The notes under the pieces are model-generated. The model ran no database searches. It had not been told where the DNA came from and worked only from the letters and a program-made list of their open reading frames with translations. Of a DNA stretch of 64,000 bases, positions 51,863 through 60,136 are shown one piece after another. The position numbers and the translations under genes are program-made. Source of the DNA: Nonomuraea rubra. Lineage in GTDB: Bacteria > Actinomycetota > Actinomycetes > Streptosporangiales > Streptosporangiaceae. The stretch is taken from NCBI RefSeq assembly GCF_014207985.1, contig NZ_JACHMI010000001.1:727001-791000 (forward strand), in the 5' to 3' direction. Position 1 is the stretch's first letter. Each line of letters opens with the position of its first letter.

Positions 51863-52588
51863 ATGAATGATCACGCGGTCCTCCTGGAGGAGGTGACCAG
51901 GACCTACGGGAAGGGCGCCACCGAGGTGGCGGCGCTCCGGCAGGTCAGCGTCGGGTTCGCGCGCGGGAGTTTCACCGCGGTGATGGGCCCGTCCGGGTCG
52001 GGGAAGAGCAGCCTGCTGCAGTGTGCCGCGGGGCTGGACCGGCCGGATTCCGGAGCGGTGCGGGTGGCGGGGGAGGACATCACCCGCCTCGGGGAGAAGC
52101 AGCTCGCGGTGCTGCGCCGCGACCGCGTCGGCGTCGTGTTCCAGGCGTTCAACCTGGTGCCGTCGCTGACCGCGTGGCAGAACGTCGTGCTGCCGAGCAG
52201 GCTGGCCCGGCGGCGGCCGGATCCGGCGCGGGTGCGGGAGCTGTTGCGCAGGGTCGGCCTGGAGGGGCGGGAAGGGCACCGCCCGGCGCAGCTGTCCGGC
52301 GGGCAGCAGCAGCGGGTGGCGATCGCGCGTGCCCTGCTGGGCAGGCCCGAGGTGCTGTTCGCCGACGAGCCGACCGGGGCGCTGGACCGGGCCACCGGGC
52401 ACGAGGTGCTGGGGCTGCTGCGGGAGGCGGTCGGCGCGTTTGGGCAGACGGTGGTGATGGTCACGCACGATCCGGAGGCGGCGGCGCGCGCGGACAGGGT
52501 GCTGTTCCTGACCGACGGCCGGATCGTGGACGTGCTGGAGCGGCCCACCGCCGAGCAGATCGGTACGCGGCTCGGCGGCCGCCGGTGA
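51863..52588 (+). CDS. ABC transporter ATPase (LolD/MacB type)
   Basis: A 241-residue ATPase: Walker A GPSGSGKSS, Q-loop VVFQAFNLVPSLTAWQNVVL, signature LSGGQQQRVAIARAL, Walker B VLFADEPTGALD and switch VTHD. It pairs with the following FtsX-type permease by a GTGA overlap. The family moves lipids or peptides or acts as mechanotransmission module. It begins about 100 bases after the PpiC-related gene and is probably part of the RiPP operon for export or self-protection. Confidence 0.93.
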   Translation: MNDHAVLLEEVTRTYGKGATEVAALRQVSVGFARGSFTAVMGPSGSGKSSLLQCAAGLDRPDSGAVRVAGEDITRLGEKQLAVLRRDRVGVVFQAFNLVPSLTAWQNVVLPSRLARRRPDPARVRELLRRVGLEGREGHRPAQLSGGQQQRVAIARALLGRPEVLFADEPTGALDRATGHEVLGLLREAVGAFGQTVVMVTHDPEAAARADRVLFLTDGRIVDVLERPTAEQIGTRLGGRR

Positions 52589-53901
52589 CGCTCGTGCTCG
52601 CTTTCAACAACGTCCGGGCCAACCGGATGGGAGTGGCCGCGTCGTTCGCTGCGGTGCTCCTGGCCGTCACGCTGGTGGCCGGGGGCGGCCTGGTCGTCGC
52701 CGCCGCGGCCGGCAGGGACGACCTGAACGGGGTCATGGGGCTGCTGGTGCTGTCGGCCGTGGTGTCCGGGTTCGTGGCGGTGTTCGTGGTCGCGGGCACG
52801 CTGAGCCTGCACGTGCTGCGGCAGCGCAGGACCTGGGGGCTGCTGCGGTCGGTCGGCATGACGCCGCGGCAGGTGCGACGGCTGGTCACGGCGGAGGCGC
52901 TGGTGGTGGCGGTGCTGGCGAGCGCGGCGGGCTGCGTGCTGGCCGTGCCGTACGCCGTGCTGATGGCCGGGTTCGTGCGGGTGACCGGGCTGGCGCCCGC
53001 CGGCGTGCAGGTGCGGGTGACGGCGGGGCCGTTCGTCCTGGCGCTGGTGGCCGGGCTGGTGGTGACGCTGCTCGCGGCCCGGGTCGCGGCACGCAAGGCG
53101 GTACGCGTCGGGCCGCTGGAGGTGCTGCGCGACAGCGCGGCACAGGAACGGCTGCTGCCCTGGCCCAGGGCCGTCGCCGGGGTGGTGGCGCTGGTCGGGG
53201 GCGGAGTGCTGGTGTTCCTGGTGCCGCGGCTCGAACCGGCCGACGCGGTGCCGGCCGGGCTGGGGGCGGCGATGGTGCTCTGCGTGGGCGCCTCGGCGCT
53301 GGGCCCGGTCGTGCTGCGCGGGATCGGCCGGCTGCTGGGGGCCGTGGTGGCCGGGCTCGACCCCGGTGCGGGGATGCTCGCCAGGGCGTCCCTGGTCGCC
53401 CAGCCGCGCCGGGCGATGTCGGCGGCGTCACCGGTGATGCTGACCGTGGCGCTCGCGTGCACCTTCCTGTTCGCCGTGACGACGTCCGACGTGGCGGCGG
53501 GCGTCACCCGTACGGGGGCGTCGGCGTGGGCCGCCCCGACCCTGGTGGGGTCGGCGGTGATCTACACCGTGATCTCGGTGCTCAACGCGACCGCGATGAC
53601 GATGACCGAACGGGCCGAGGAGCTCAGGCTGCTGCGGACGGTGGGGACCGCGCCGCGGCAGCTCACCAGGGCGGTGGTCTGGGAGACGCTGATCGTGACC
53701 GCCGCGGGGGTGCTGATCGGAACGGGCATCGCCGCCGCCTGCCTCACCGCGCTCGGCCAGGCCGCCACCGGCCGGCCCTGGTTCGCCTACTCGCTGCCGC
53801 AGTACGCCGGGCTGGTGCTGGTCTGCGCCGCCAGCGGGCTGGCGGGCGCGCTGGCCGCCACCCGGCGGGCGCGTCGCGGCTCCCTGCTGCCCGATCGGTG
53901 A
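52585..53901 (+). CDS. FtsX-family ABC transporter permease
   Basis: GTG 52585 overlaps the ATPase stop. The 438-residue permease has two FtsX blocks, each with LLRSVGMTPRQVRRLV or LLRTVGTAPRQLTRAV, the coupling motif of the family, and about eight to ten transmembrane helices. The large external domain of MacB/LolC types is missing. With its ATPase it would export the peptide product or protect the cell from it. Confidence 0.9.
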   Translation: MTLVLAFNNVRANRMGVAASFAAVLLAVTLVAGGGLVVAAAAGRDDLNGVMGLLVLSAVVSGFVAVFVVAGTLSLHVLRQRRTWGLLRSVGMTPRQVRRLVTAEALVVAVLASAAGCVLAVPYAVLMAGFVRVTGLAPAGVQVRVTAGPFVLALVAGLVVTLLAARVAARKAVRVGPLEVLRDSAAQERLLPWPRAVAGVVALVGGGVLVFLVPRLEPADAVPAGLGAAMVLCVGASALGPVVLRGIGRLLGAVVAGLDPGAGMLARASLVAQPRRAMSAASPVMLTVALACTFLFAVTTSDVAAGVTRTGASAWAAPTLVGSAVIYTVISVLNATAMTMTERAEELRLLRTVGTAPRQLTRAVVWETLIVTAAGVLIGTGIAAACLTALGQAATGRPWFAYSLPQYAGLVLVCAASGLAGALAATRRARRGSLLPDR

Positions 53902-53917
53902 CCGGCCCGGTACGGGC

Positions 53918-54688
53918 TCAGCCGGTGGGGGTTCCCGGAGCGGCGGGCCGGTCGTAGATCGCGACCGCCCACCTGCCGGTACGGTCGCCCACCTCGGCCA
54001 GGAGCCGTTCGCGTACCTCCGGGTTCATCAGCGCGCGGAGCTGGGCAGGCCCGTCGCAGTCCCTTCCCTTGCCGATCGGCCGGCAGCCCGTGACCTCCTC
54101 CGCCACCTTCCGGACCGGGGCGTCCGCTGGGAAGACCCACACCTGCATGGAGTGCGGACGCTCCAGCCAGTCAGCGGGCGCGGAGCGCTCGTCGTGGTGC
54201 CCGCCGGGCACGTTGCCGCACCGCGCGGCCGAGCCGCCCGGCTCACCGCCCTTGAGCCGTAGCACCGTGACGACCCAGGCCCCGGGATCGTCGCAGACCA
54301 CTCTGTACCCGGTCGAGGTGCTGGTCGGGGTGAAGGTCACGGAACGGGCGCCCATCGTCTCGAAGCGTTCGGAGTGGATGAGGCCGAGGTCGAACCGCTC
54401 GGCCCCCAGCCGCACCTCGAACTTCTCCGGGATCTCCGGACCGGGCGGCTCCACCTGGGCCGAGTCCACGGGCCGCTGGGCGACCGGCGCCTCGCCGGGC
54501 CGCAGCTGCACGCCGGTCAGGGCGACCGCGGTGACGGCCAGGGCCGCCGCGCCGGCCGTCAGTGCCCGCCGGGTACGGCGGATGCGGCGGCCACGCCCGA
54601 TGATCGTGTCGAGCCGGGCCGCCGCGCCCTCCTGCTCCCCGGCCCGCCCGGTCAGGAGCTCCCGCAGGTCGTTCTCGGTGTGGCTCAT
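53918..54688 (-). CDS. Membrane partner of SigE-type ECF sigma factor
   Basis: ATG 54688 overlaps the sigma stop. The 256-residue protein has a cytoplasmic N-terminus (DLRELLTGRAGEQEGAAARL), one transmembrane helix (ALTAGAAALAVTAVALTGVQ, about residues 40-60) and an external domain with paired Cys (VVCDDPGAW, AARCGNVPG, VTGCRPIGKGRDCDG). It is most likely the anti-sigma factor for the gene it is coupled to. No HxxxCxxC zinc site is seen. Confidence 0.8.
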   Translation of the reverse strand: MSHTENDLRELLTGRAGEQEGAAARLDTIIGRGRRIRRTRRALTAGAAALAVTAVALTGVQLRPGEAPVAQRPVDSAQVEPPGPEIPEKFEVRLGAERFDLGLIHSERFETMGARSVTFTPTSTSTGYRVVCDDPGAWVVTVLRLKGGEPGGSAARCGNVPGGHHDERSAPADWLERPHSMQVWVFPADAPVRKVAEEVTGCRPIGKGRDCDGPAQLRALMNPEVRERLLAEVGDRTGRWAVAIYDRPAAPGTPTG

Positions 54689-55185
54689 CGCTTGACCCTC
54701 TCCAAGCTCATGGTCTGAATGTCCGGATCGACCCGGAGACGGGCGAGGGCCCGGCTGAGCTGGCTCTTCACCGCTCCCAGCGAGCACCCGACGATGCCGG
54801 CGACCTGCGTCAGCGTGCGGCCCTCGTAGTAGTGCAGGACGACCACCGCGCGCTGGCGCGGGGACAGGGTGCCGATGGCGCTCCAGAGCGCGGCCTGGTC
54901 GTCCACCTCGGCCGCCGCGTCGCGCGGATCGGCGGTCTCGGGCAGCGACTCGGCCGGGACCTCGCCGCGCCAGCGCCTGCGCCACCAGGACGTGTGGGTG
55001 TTCACGATGATCCGGTAGACGTACGGGTCGGGGTTGCCCTCGATCCTGCGCCAGGCGAGCCACGCCTTCGCCAGCGCGGTCTGCACCACGTCCTCGGCCG
55101 TGCCCCAGTCCCGGGTGAGGAGGTACGCCATCCGGCACAGCCGTAGCTGCCGGTGTGCCACGTACTCGGCGAACCCGTCGTCCAT
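54685..55185 (-). CDS. SigE-family ECF sigma factor
   Basis: A 166-residue sigma factor. Region 2: FAEYVAHRQLRLCRMAYLLT, then AEDVVQTALAKAWLAWRRI; region 4: TLSPRQRAVVVLHYYEGRTL, then QVAGIVGCSLGAVKSQLSRA. The SigE-type group is frequent in actinomycetes and normally followed by a membrane-bound regulator, as here. It is convergent with the RiPP permease gene and might respond to envelope stress or the peptide; this is inference. Confidence 0.92.
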   Translation of the reverse strand: MDDGFAEYVAHRQLRLCRMAYLLTRDWGTAEDVVQTALAKAWLAWRRIEGNPDPYVYRIIVNTHTSWWRRRWRGEVPAESLPETADPRDAAAEVDDQAALWSAIGTLSPRQRAVVVLHYYEGRTLTQVAGIVGCSLGAVKSQLSRALARLRVDPDIQTMSLERVKR

Positions 55186-55244
55186 CCGTCATCTCCGTCT
55201 CGTCGTCTTCCGGTGATGACTACCGGTTGGGACCCGGATTCGGA

Positions 55245-56294
55245 TTACAGCGGATTTTCCAGCAGGAGCCGTTCGGTGATCGTGCGGTAGCCCACGGCCC
55301 GGTTGACCGCCAGCATCGGGAGGTTGCGCGTGTTGACGGTGGCCGTGATGGTGCGTACGGAGGGGAAGCGGGCGTGCAGCCGGAGGGTCTGCTCGGCCTT
55401 GATCCAGCGGGCCAGGCCGCGGCCCCGGTGCTGGGGGAGCACGGCGGTGTCGTGCTGGCTCGCCGCGGTGACCTCCGGGTCGTGCCGATCCGCCGCGGTG
55501 GCCTCCAGGTCGTGCCGGCCCGCGGCGACGGTGGTCACGGTGGCGGCGGCGACGTGGCCGGTGGTGCGGTGCAGGGCCGCCGTGACCAGCAGGTGCTCGC
55601 CGGTCATGCCCGCCTCCCAGGCGCGCACCGCGGCCCGGTCCCAGGCTCGGGGCGCCAGCTGGAGCGTCGCGCCGGGGGCGTCCAGGACGTGGCTCATCAC
55701 CTGTCCGAACGAGTCCGCCAGCGGATCAGGGGCCGCGCCGTACCAGTGCGCGGGCTCGTAGCGGGCGGGGTCGGGGCACGTGGCGAGCTCGCGGCAGCGG
55801 GCCAGGACGTCCTCGTCGAGCCGTTGTTCCTGCAGCTCCAGACGGAGCAGCTCCCGCACGCCGCCCCAGGCCCGGGCGAACGCCTCGCCGGGCCCTCCTG
55901 CCGGTGCCGTGGCCTGGATCCGCTCGCACCCGGACGTGCGCGCGTCCGCGGCGACCCTGGCCAGCAGGGCGGTGCCGACCCCGTTGCGGCGGGCCGGCGG
56001 GGCCACGAACAGGCGCAGGAACCCGATCCGGGCATCGTGCGCCTGGCGCCGCAACTCGGCGGCACCCACGATCCGCGCACAGGCATCGTTGAGGGTCCGG
56101 CTGGCCGGCGTGTTGGCGCGGGCGGCCCAGCGCAGCGGGCCGCCGTCTCCCTCCTCGGCGAGCAGCCGCGCGGCCAGCGCGCCCGGCAGGGCCGGGTCGC
56201 CGGAGACCTCGCGATGCCCTTCGCCGAACACCGCACACCAGTCGCGCAGCTCCACCGCGCTCGCCAGCCGCGGCACGAACCCCGCCACACTCAT
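55245..56294 (-). CDS. Tandem-GNAT acetyltransferase with internal repeat
   Basis: ATG 56294 overlaps the AraC gene stop. The 349-residue protein has two GNAT domains: the first with FLRLFVAPPARRNGVGTALL, the second with LPQHRGRGLARWIKAEQTLR, each holding an acetyl-CoA loop (RRNGVG, QHRGRG). Between strands of the second domain a 10-residue repeat occurs three times (AAGRHDLEAT, AADRHDPEVT, AASQHDTAV; residues 257-285), an insertion I would not expect in the family. The substrate is unknown. Confidence 0.88.
   Translation of the reverse strand: MSVAGFVPRLASAVELRDWCAVFGEGHREVSGDPALPGALAARLLAEEGDGGPLRWAARANTPASRTLNDACARIVGAAELRRQAHDARIGFLRLFVAPPARRNGVGTALLARVAADARTSGCERIQATAPAGGPGEAFARAWGGVRELLRLELQEQRLDEDVLARCRELATCPDPARYEPAHWYGAAPDPLADSFGQVMSHVLDAPGATLQLAPRAWDRAAVRAWEAGMTGEHLLVTAALHRTTGHVAAATVTTVAAGRHDLEATAADRHDPEVTAASQHDTAVLPQHRGRGLARWIKAEQTLRLHARFPSVRTITATVNTRNLPMLAVNRAVGYRTITERLLLENPL
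55440..55526 (-). repeat. In-frame 30-base repeat inside the GNAT gene
   Basis: Three diverged 30-base units encode AAxxHDxxxT-type decapeptides in the second GNAT domain. The last unit is shortened to 27 bases. The units look like recent tandem duplication kept in frame. Confidence 0.85.
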
Positions 56295-57103
56295 GACGCG
56301 AGCAGGGCCCGCACCCGGCCGGGCGTGTGCCCCAGCTCGGCACGCATGACCCGGGTCAGGTGGGCCTGGTCGCTGAAGCCCAGCCGGGCCGCGAGCGCGG
56401 CGAGGTCCGTCTCGCCCCGGTCCAGGCGCGCCAGCGCCCGGCTGACCCGTACGCGGTTGCGGTAACGGCTCAACGGCATGCCGACGTGGTGCCGGAACGT
56501 GTGACTCAGATGCGACGGTGACGTCCCCAGCAGCCGGGCCAGCTCCACCAGGCTCGCCCCGGCGAGCGGGTCGGCGAGCACCGCCTCCCTGGCACGTTCG
56601 GCCAGGAAGGCCCGCCCAGGCGGCGGGGAGTCGTGCGGCTGCTCGCGCAGGGCCAGCCGCAGCAGGTCGAGCACGGCCTCCGCGGCGGCGAACCCGGGGT
56701 CGCCGCCGGAACGCAGGAGCAGCCGGTGGGCCAGTTCGAGCCGCGCGTCCACCCGGACGGCCCGCGAGCGCGGCGCCGCCCGCACCCCGGCGGTCAGCTC
56801 GTCCCCGGCGAACGCGACCGCCGTGCACACGTCGCCGCCCGCCGGATGCGCGAACCGGATCTCCTCCCCGGGAAGGTGCAGGTATCCGGTGGCGGGCTCC
56901 ACGGTCACCTTCCGCCCCTGGACGTCGACCCGGAACCGCCCCCGCCGGACCAGCACGATGTGCGCGGACGGCGCCGCCTCCGGAGCCGACCAGCGGGCGT
57001 GGTCGTCGGTGCACTCGACCGCGCGGATCGCGAAGTGGCGGCTCTCGATCACCGTCCTCGTGGTACGCACCGCACCACCGTACGACAACGCGCGGATCCG
57101 CAC
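56291..57103 (-). CDS. AraC-family regulator
   Basis: A 270-residue AraC protein. The N-terminal cupin-like sensor has ATGYLHLPGEEIRFAHPAGG; the C-terminal DNA-binding domain has SLVELARLLGTSPSHLSHTF, then RNRVRVSRALARLDRGETDL and LAARLGFSDQAHLTRVMRAE. It overlaps the tandem-GNAT gene by 4 bases and is divergent from the DHA2 exporter gene (44 bases between), which it likely controls. Confidence 0.92.
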   Translation of the reverse strand: MRIRALSYGGAVRTTRTVIESRHFAIRAVECTDDHARWSAPEAAPSAHIVLVRRGRFRVDVQGRKVTVEPATGYLHLPGEEIRFAHPAGGDVCTAVAFAGDELTAGVRAAPRSRAVRVDARLELAHRLLLRSGGDPGFAAAEAVLDLLRLALREQPHDSPPPGRAFLAERAREAVLADPLAGASLVELARLLGTSPSHLSHTFRHHVGMPLSRYRNRVRVSRALARLDRGETDLAALAARLGFSDQAHLTRVMRAELGHTPGRVRALLAS

Positions 57104-57147
57104 ATTCCTTCAATACGGCCCGGCCACCCCCGCACCATGCTGGGTGA

Positions 57148-58551
57148 ATGATCACACCTGTCCGCCGTGGCCCGATGCTGGCCGTGCTGCTCACCGGCCA
57201 GGTCATGGCCTCCATGGACGGCTCCATCGTCTCGGTGGCGGCGCAGACCATCCGCGAGGGGCTGAACGCGGACGGGGCCGCGATCCAGCTCATCGTCTCC
57301 GGCTACCTGCTGACCACCGGCGTGCTCCTGGTGACCTGCGCGCGGATCGGCGACGTGATCGGGCACCGGCGGGCGTTCCTGCTGGGGCTCGGCTGGTTCA
57401 CCGCCGCGTCGCTGTTGTGCGGCCTGGCGCCCACGGCGACCGTGCTGGTGCTCGCCCGCGTCGCGCAGGCCGCCGGCGCGGCCCTGCTGACGCCGCAGAT
57501 CTTCGCGCTCATCCTCCAGCACTTCGACGGGGCGGCCAGGCGCAGGGCGATCGGCGTCTACAGCATGGTGCTCGCCCTGGGGGTGGCGCTGGGCCAGGTC
57601 ATCGGCGGGCTGGTGGCCGGGGCGGACCTGTTCGGGCTCTCGTGGCGGCCGATCTTCCTGGTCAACGTGCCGATCGGGCTGGTCGTGGCGCTGGCCGGGC
57701 GGCGGGTGCTGCCCGATTCGCGTACGGACGGGCAGGCCAGGCTCGACCCGGCGGGCGTCGCCGTGCTGACGGCCGCGATGACCGCGCTCACCGTCCCGCT
57801 CATCTTCGGCCAGGAGCAGGGCTGGCCCGCCTGGGCGTGGATCTCGCTGGCGGGTGGGGTGGCGCTGCTGGCGGGGTTCGCCGGTTACGAGGCCAGGGCG
57901 CGGCATCCGCTGCTGGACCCGGCGGCGCTGCGACCGGCGGGCGTGAAGCCGGGGCTGGCGGCCTGCTGGATCGTCATGGGCTGCTATACCGTCTTCCTGC
58001 TCACCCTGACCCTGCACCTCCAGGACGCGCTCGGGTACTCGCCGCTGCGGGCGGGGCTGGCGTTCGTGCCGTACGCGCTGGGGTTCGGCACGCTCAGCCT
58101 GACCTGGAGCCGCTACCCGCGCCGGCTGCGGGACGCCCTGCCGGTGGCGGGACCGCTCGCGTTCGCGGCCGGAGCCGGCCTGCTGGCCCTGCGCTGGCAC
58201 GAGGTGGCCTCCGTGCCGCTGCTGATGCTCGCCGGAGCCGGGCACGCCGCCGGGTACAGCCCGCTGATCGCGCGGATCACGTCCCTGGTGGAGCCGCGGC
58301 TGGCCTCCGCGATCTCGGCGCTGAACGCCACGGGTCCCGTGCTCGCCGGGGTGACCGCCGTGGCCGGGCTCGGCAGCGTCTACTTCGCCGCGCCCACCTC
58401 GGCCGCCGGCGTGCAGCGGGTCGCCGTGGCCGTCGCCGCGCTCCTCCTCATCGGTACGGCCTGCGCCGCCCGGGTCACGTACGCCCAGCGGAGGAAAGAT
58501 CCTGCAAAGAAGCGATATTGCGGAAAGAGGGCCCCGGTGTCCCGCCGGTAG
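57148..58551 (+). CDS. DHA2-type MFS exporter
   Basis: A 467-residue transporter with about 14 helices: VLLTGQVMASMDGSIVSVAA (motif D1, here ASMDGSIV), GDVIGHRRAFLLGLGWFTAA (motif A) and GVALGQVIGGLVAGADLFGL (motif C). It resembles drug/antibiotic exporters. Divergent from the AraC regulator. The SpoIIE phosphatase gene starts 34 bases downstream, so it may share the transcript. Confidence 0.88.
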   Translation: MITPVRRGPMLAVLLTGQVMASMDGSIVSVAAQTIREGLNADGAAIQLIVSGYLLTTGVLLVTCARIGDVIGHRRAFLLGLGWFTAASLLCGLAPTATVLVLARVAQAAGAALLTPQIFALILQHFDGAARRRAIGVYSMVLALGVALGQVIGGLVAGADLFGLSWRPIFLVNVPIGLVVALAGRRVLPDSRTDGQARLDPAGVAVLTAAMTALTVPLIFGQEQGWPAWAWISLAGGVALLAGFAGYEARARHPLLDPAALRPAGVKPGLAACWIVMGCYTVFLLTLTLHLQDALGYSPLRAGLAFVPYALGFGTLSLTWSRYPRRLRDALPVAGPLAFAAGAGLLALRWHEVASVPLLMLAGAGHAAGYSPLIARITSLVEPRLASAISALNATGPVLAGVTAVAGLGSVYFAAPTSAAGVQRVAVAVAALLLIGTACAARVTYAQRRKDPAKKRYCGKRAPVSRR

Positions 58552-58585
58552 CGTGAGGAATCCGGGGGTCTCGCGGGATGGTGCC

Positions 58586-60136
58586 ATGGTCGGGATGGTG
58601 TGGGAGGACGCGCCGTACCCCATGCTGGCGGTCAGCACCATGGGGACCGTCGAGCAGGCGAACGAGGCGGCCAGGCTGCTCCTGCCCGGCCCCGTCATCG
58701 GCGACCGGCTGGAGCACGTGGTCCCGGGGTGGCTGTCGCGGGCGCACTTCGGGTGCCGTGGGGCGGATCCGTACGGGGAGATCGGCGACCGGGTCTACCA
58801 GGCGCACGCCGTGCACGCGCCCGCCGGGCGCACCGTCTGGTGGCTCATCGACGTCACCGGCAGGCAGCACGCGGTGGACTCGCTGCGGGAGTGGGCCGCG
58901 TTCCTGTCCGACGCCTCCAACGAGCTGCTGCCTTCGCTGAACCTGGACCGCTGCCTGGAGGTCACCGCCTGCCTGGCCGCCCGCCGCCTGGCCGACACCG
59001 CGCTGGTCGTCCTGCCGCGGCCCGGGCGCTGGTACGCGATCGCCCGCTGCGCCCGGGGAGGCGAGGCGGTCAGGGAGGACGCGGTCATCGACCCCGGCAC
59101 GCTCCCCGGCCTGACCGAGGCGTTGCAGGGGTTCCCGCCGGTGCCCCCGCGCTGGAGCGCCCCTGAGGACGTCCCGGGCTGGGTGCTGCGTGACGGGCCC
59201 GGCGAGGTGGGCTCCGTGGCGGTGACCGCCCTGCCGGGACACGGGCTGCCCGCGGGCGCGCTGGTGCTGGTACGCGGCTCTCGGGCCGGCTTCTCCGACG
59301 ACGAGCGGCTGTTCGTGCGGCTGTTCGCGCTGTGGGCCGGCTCCGCGATCTCGGTCGCCCGGCTCTACGCCGAGCAGGCGCTCGTCACCGAGACGCTGAT
59401 GTCCGAGCTGCTGCCGCCGCCCACGCCGGCCCTGCCCGGGGTGGAGCTGGCGGCCCGCTACCGGCCCGCCGGCCCCAGCGAGCGGGTCGGCGGCGACTTC
59501 TACGACGTGTACCCGGTCGCGGGCTCGGGACGCGAGTCGCTGGTGGTGCTCGGCGACGTGGCGGGCAAGGGCCTGGAGGCCGCCGTGCTCACCGGCCGGA
59601 TCCGCAACACCCTGCGGGCCCTGCTACCGCTGGCCGACGACCACCAGCGCGTGCTGGAGCTGCTGAACGGGGTGCTCGTCAACGACGACGACCCGACCCG
59701 TTACGTCACCCTCGTGCTGGCCTCGTTCCAGCAGCTCGGCCCGCGGGTGGCGCTGCGGCTCACCAGCGCCGGCCACCCGGCGCCGCTGATCCTGCGCAAC
59801 GACGGCCGCGTCGAGGACGTCCCGGCCGTCGGCACGCTGATCGGGATCCTGGACGACATCACCAGCGTCACCCACTCGGCGGTGCTGGAGCCCGGCGAGA
59901 CCTGCCTGCTCTACAGCGACGGCATCATCGAGGCCAGAGGCGGCCCGCTCGGCCACGAGTTCTTCGGCGAGGAGCGGCTGAGCGAGCAGCTCGGGCAGTG
60001 CGCGGGCATGCCTCCGGAGGCGCTGGCTGAACGCGTGCAGATGCTGGCCTCCCAGTGGGCCGGCGAGGGCGAGCACGACGACATGGCGGTCGTCGCCATC
60101 TCGGCCCCTCGGGCGGCCGGGCGGGAACGCCTGTGA
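58586..60136 (+). CDS. PAS-GAF-SpoIIE serine phosphatase
   Basis: ATG 58586 with GCGGGA 8 bases upstream; GTG 58553 is an alternative. The 516-residue protein has an N-terminal PAS-like domain (5-110: YPMLAVSTMGTVEQANEAAR), a GAF domain (about 115-265: LDRCLEVTACLAARRLADTA) and a PP2C_SIG phosphatase (about 285-505) with metal residues in GGDFYDVYPV, VVLGDVAGKGLEAAVL, LLYSDGIIEAR and HDDMAVVAI. Such enzymes dephosphorylate anti-anti-sigma proteins in actinomycete stress signalling. It overlaps the B12-binding protein gene by 4 bases. Confidence 0.92.
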   Translation: MVGMVWEDAPYPMLAVSTMGTVEQANEAARLLLPGPVIGDRLEHVVPGWLSRAHFGCRGADPYGEIGDRVYQAHAVHAPAGRTVWWLIDVTGRQHAVDSLREWAAFLSDASNELLPSLNLDRCLEVTACLAARRLADTALVVLPRPGRWYAIARCARGGEAVREDAVIDPGTLPGLTEALQGFPPVPPRWSAPEDVPGWVLRDGPGEVGSVAVTALPGHGLPAGALVLVRGSRAGFSDDERLFVRLFALWAGSAISVARLYAEQALVTETLMSELLPPPTPALPGVELAARYRPAGPSERVGGDFYDVYPVAGSGRESLVVLGDVAGKGLEAAVLTGRIRNTLRALLPLADDHQRVLELLNGVLVNDDDPTRYVTLVLASFQQLGPRVALRLTSAGHPAPLILRNDGRVEDVPAVGTLIGILDDITSVTHSAVLEPGETCLLYSDGIIEARGGPLGHEFFGEERLSEQLGQCAGMPPEALAERVQMLASQWAGEGEHDDMAVVAISAPRAAGRERL

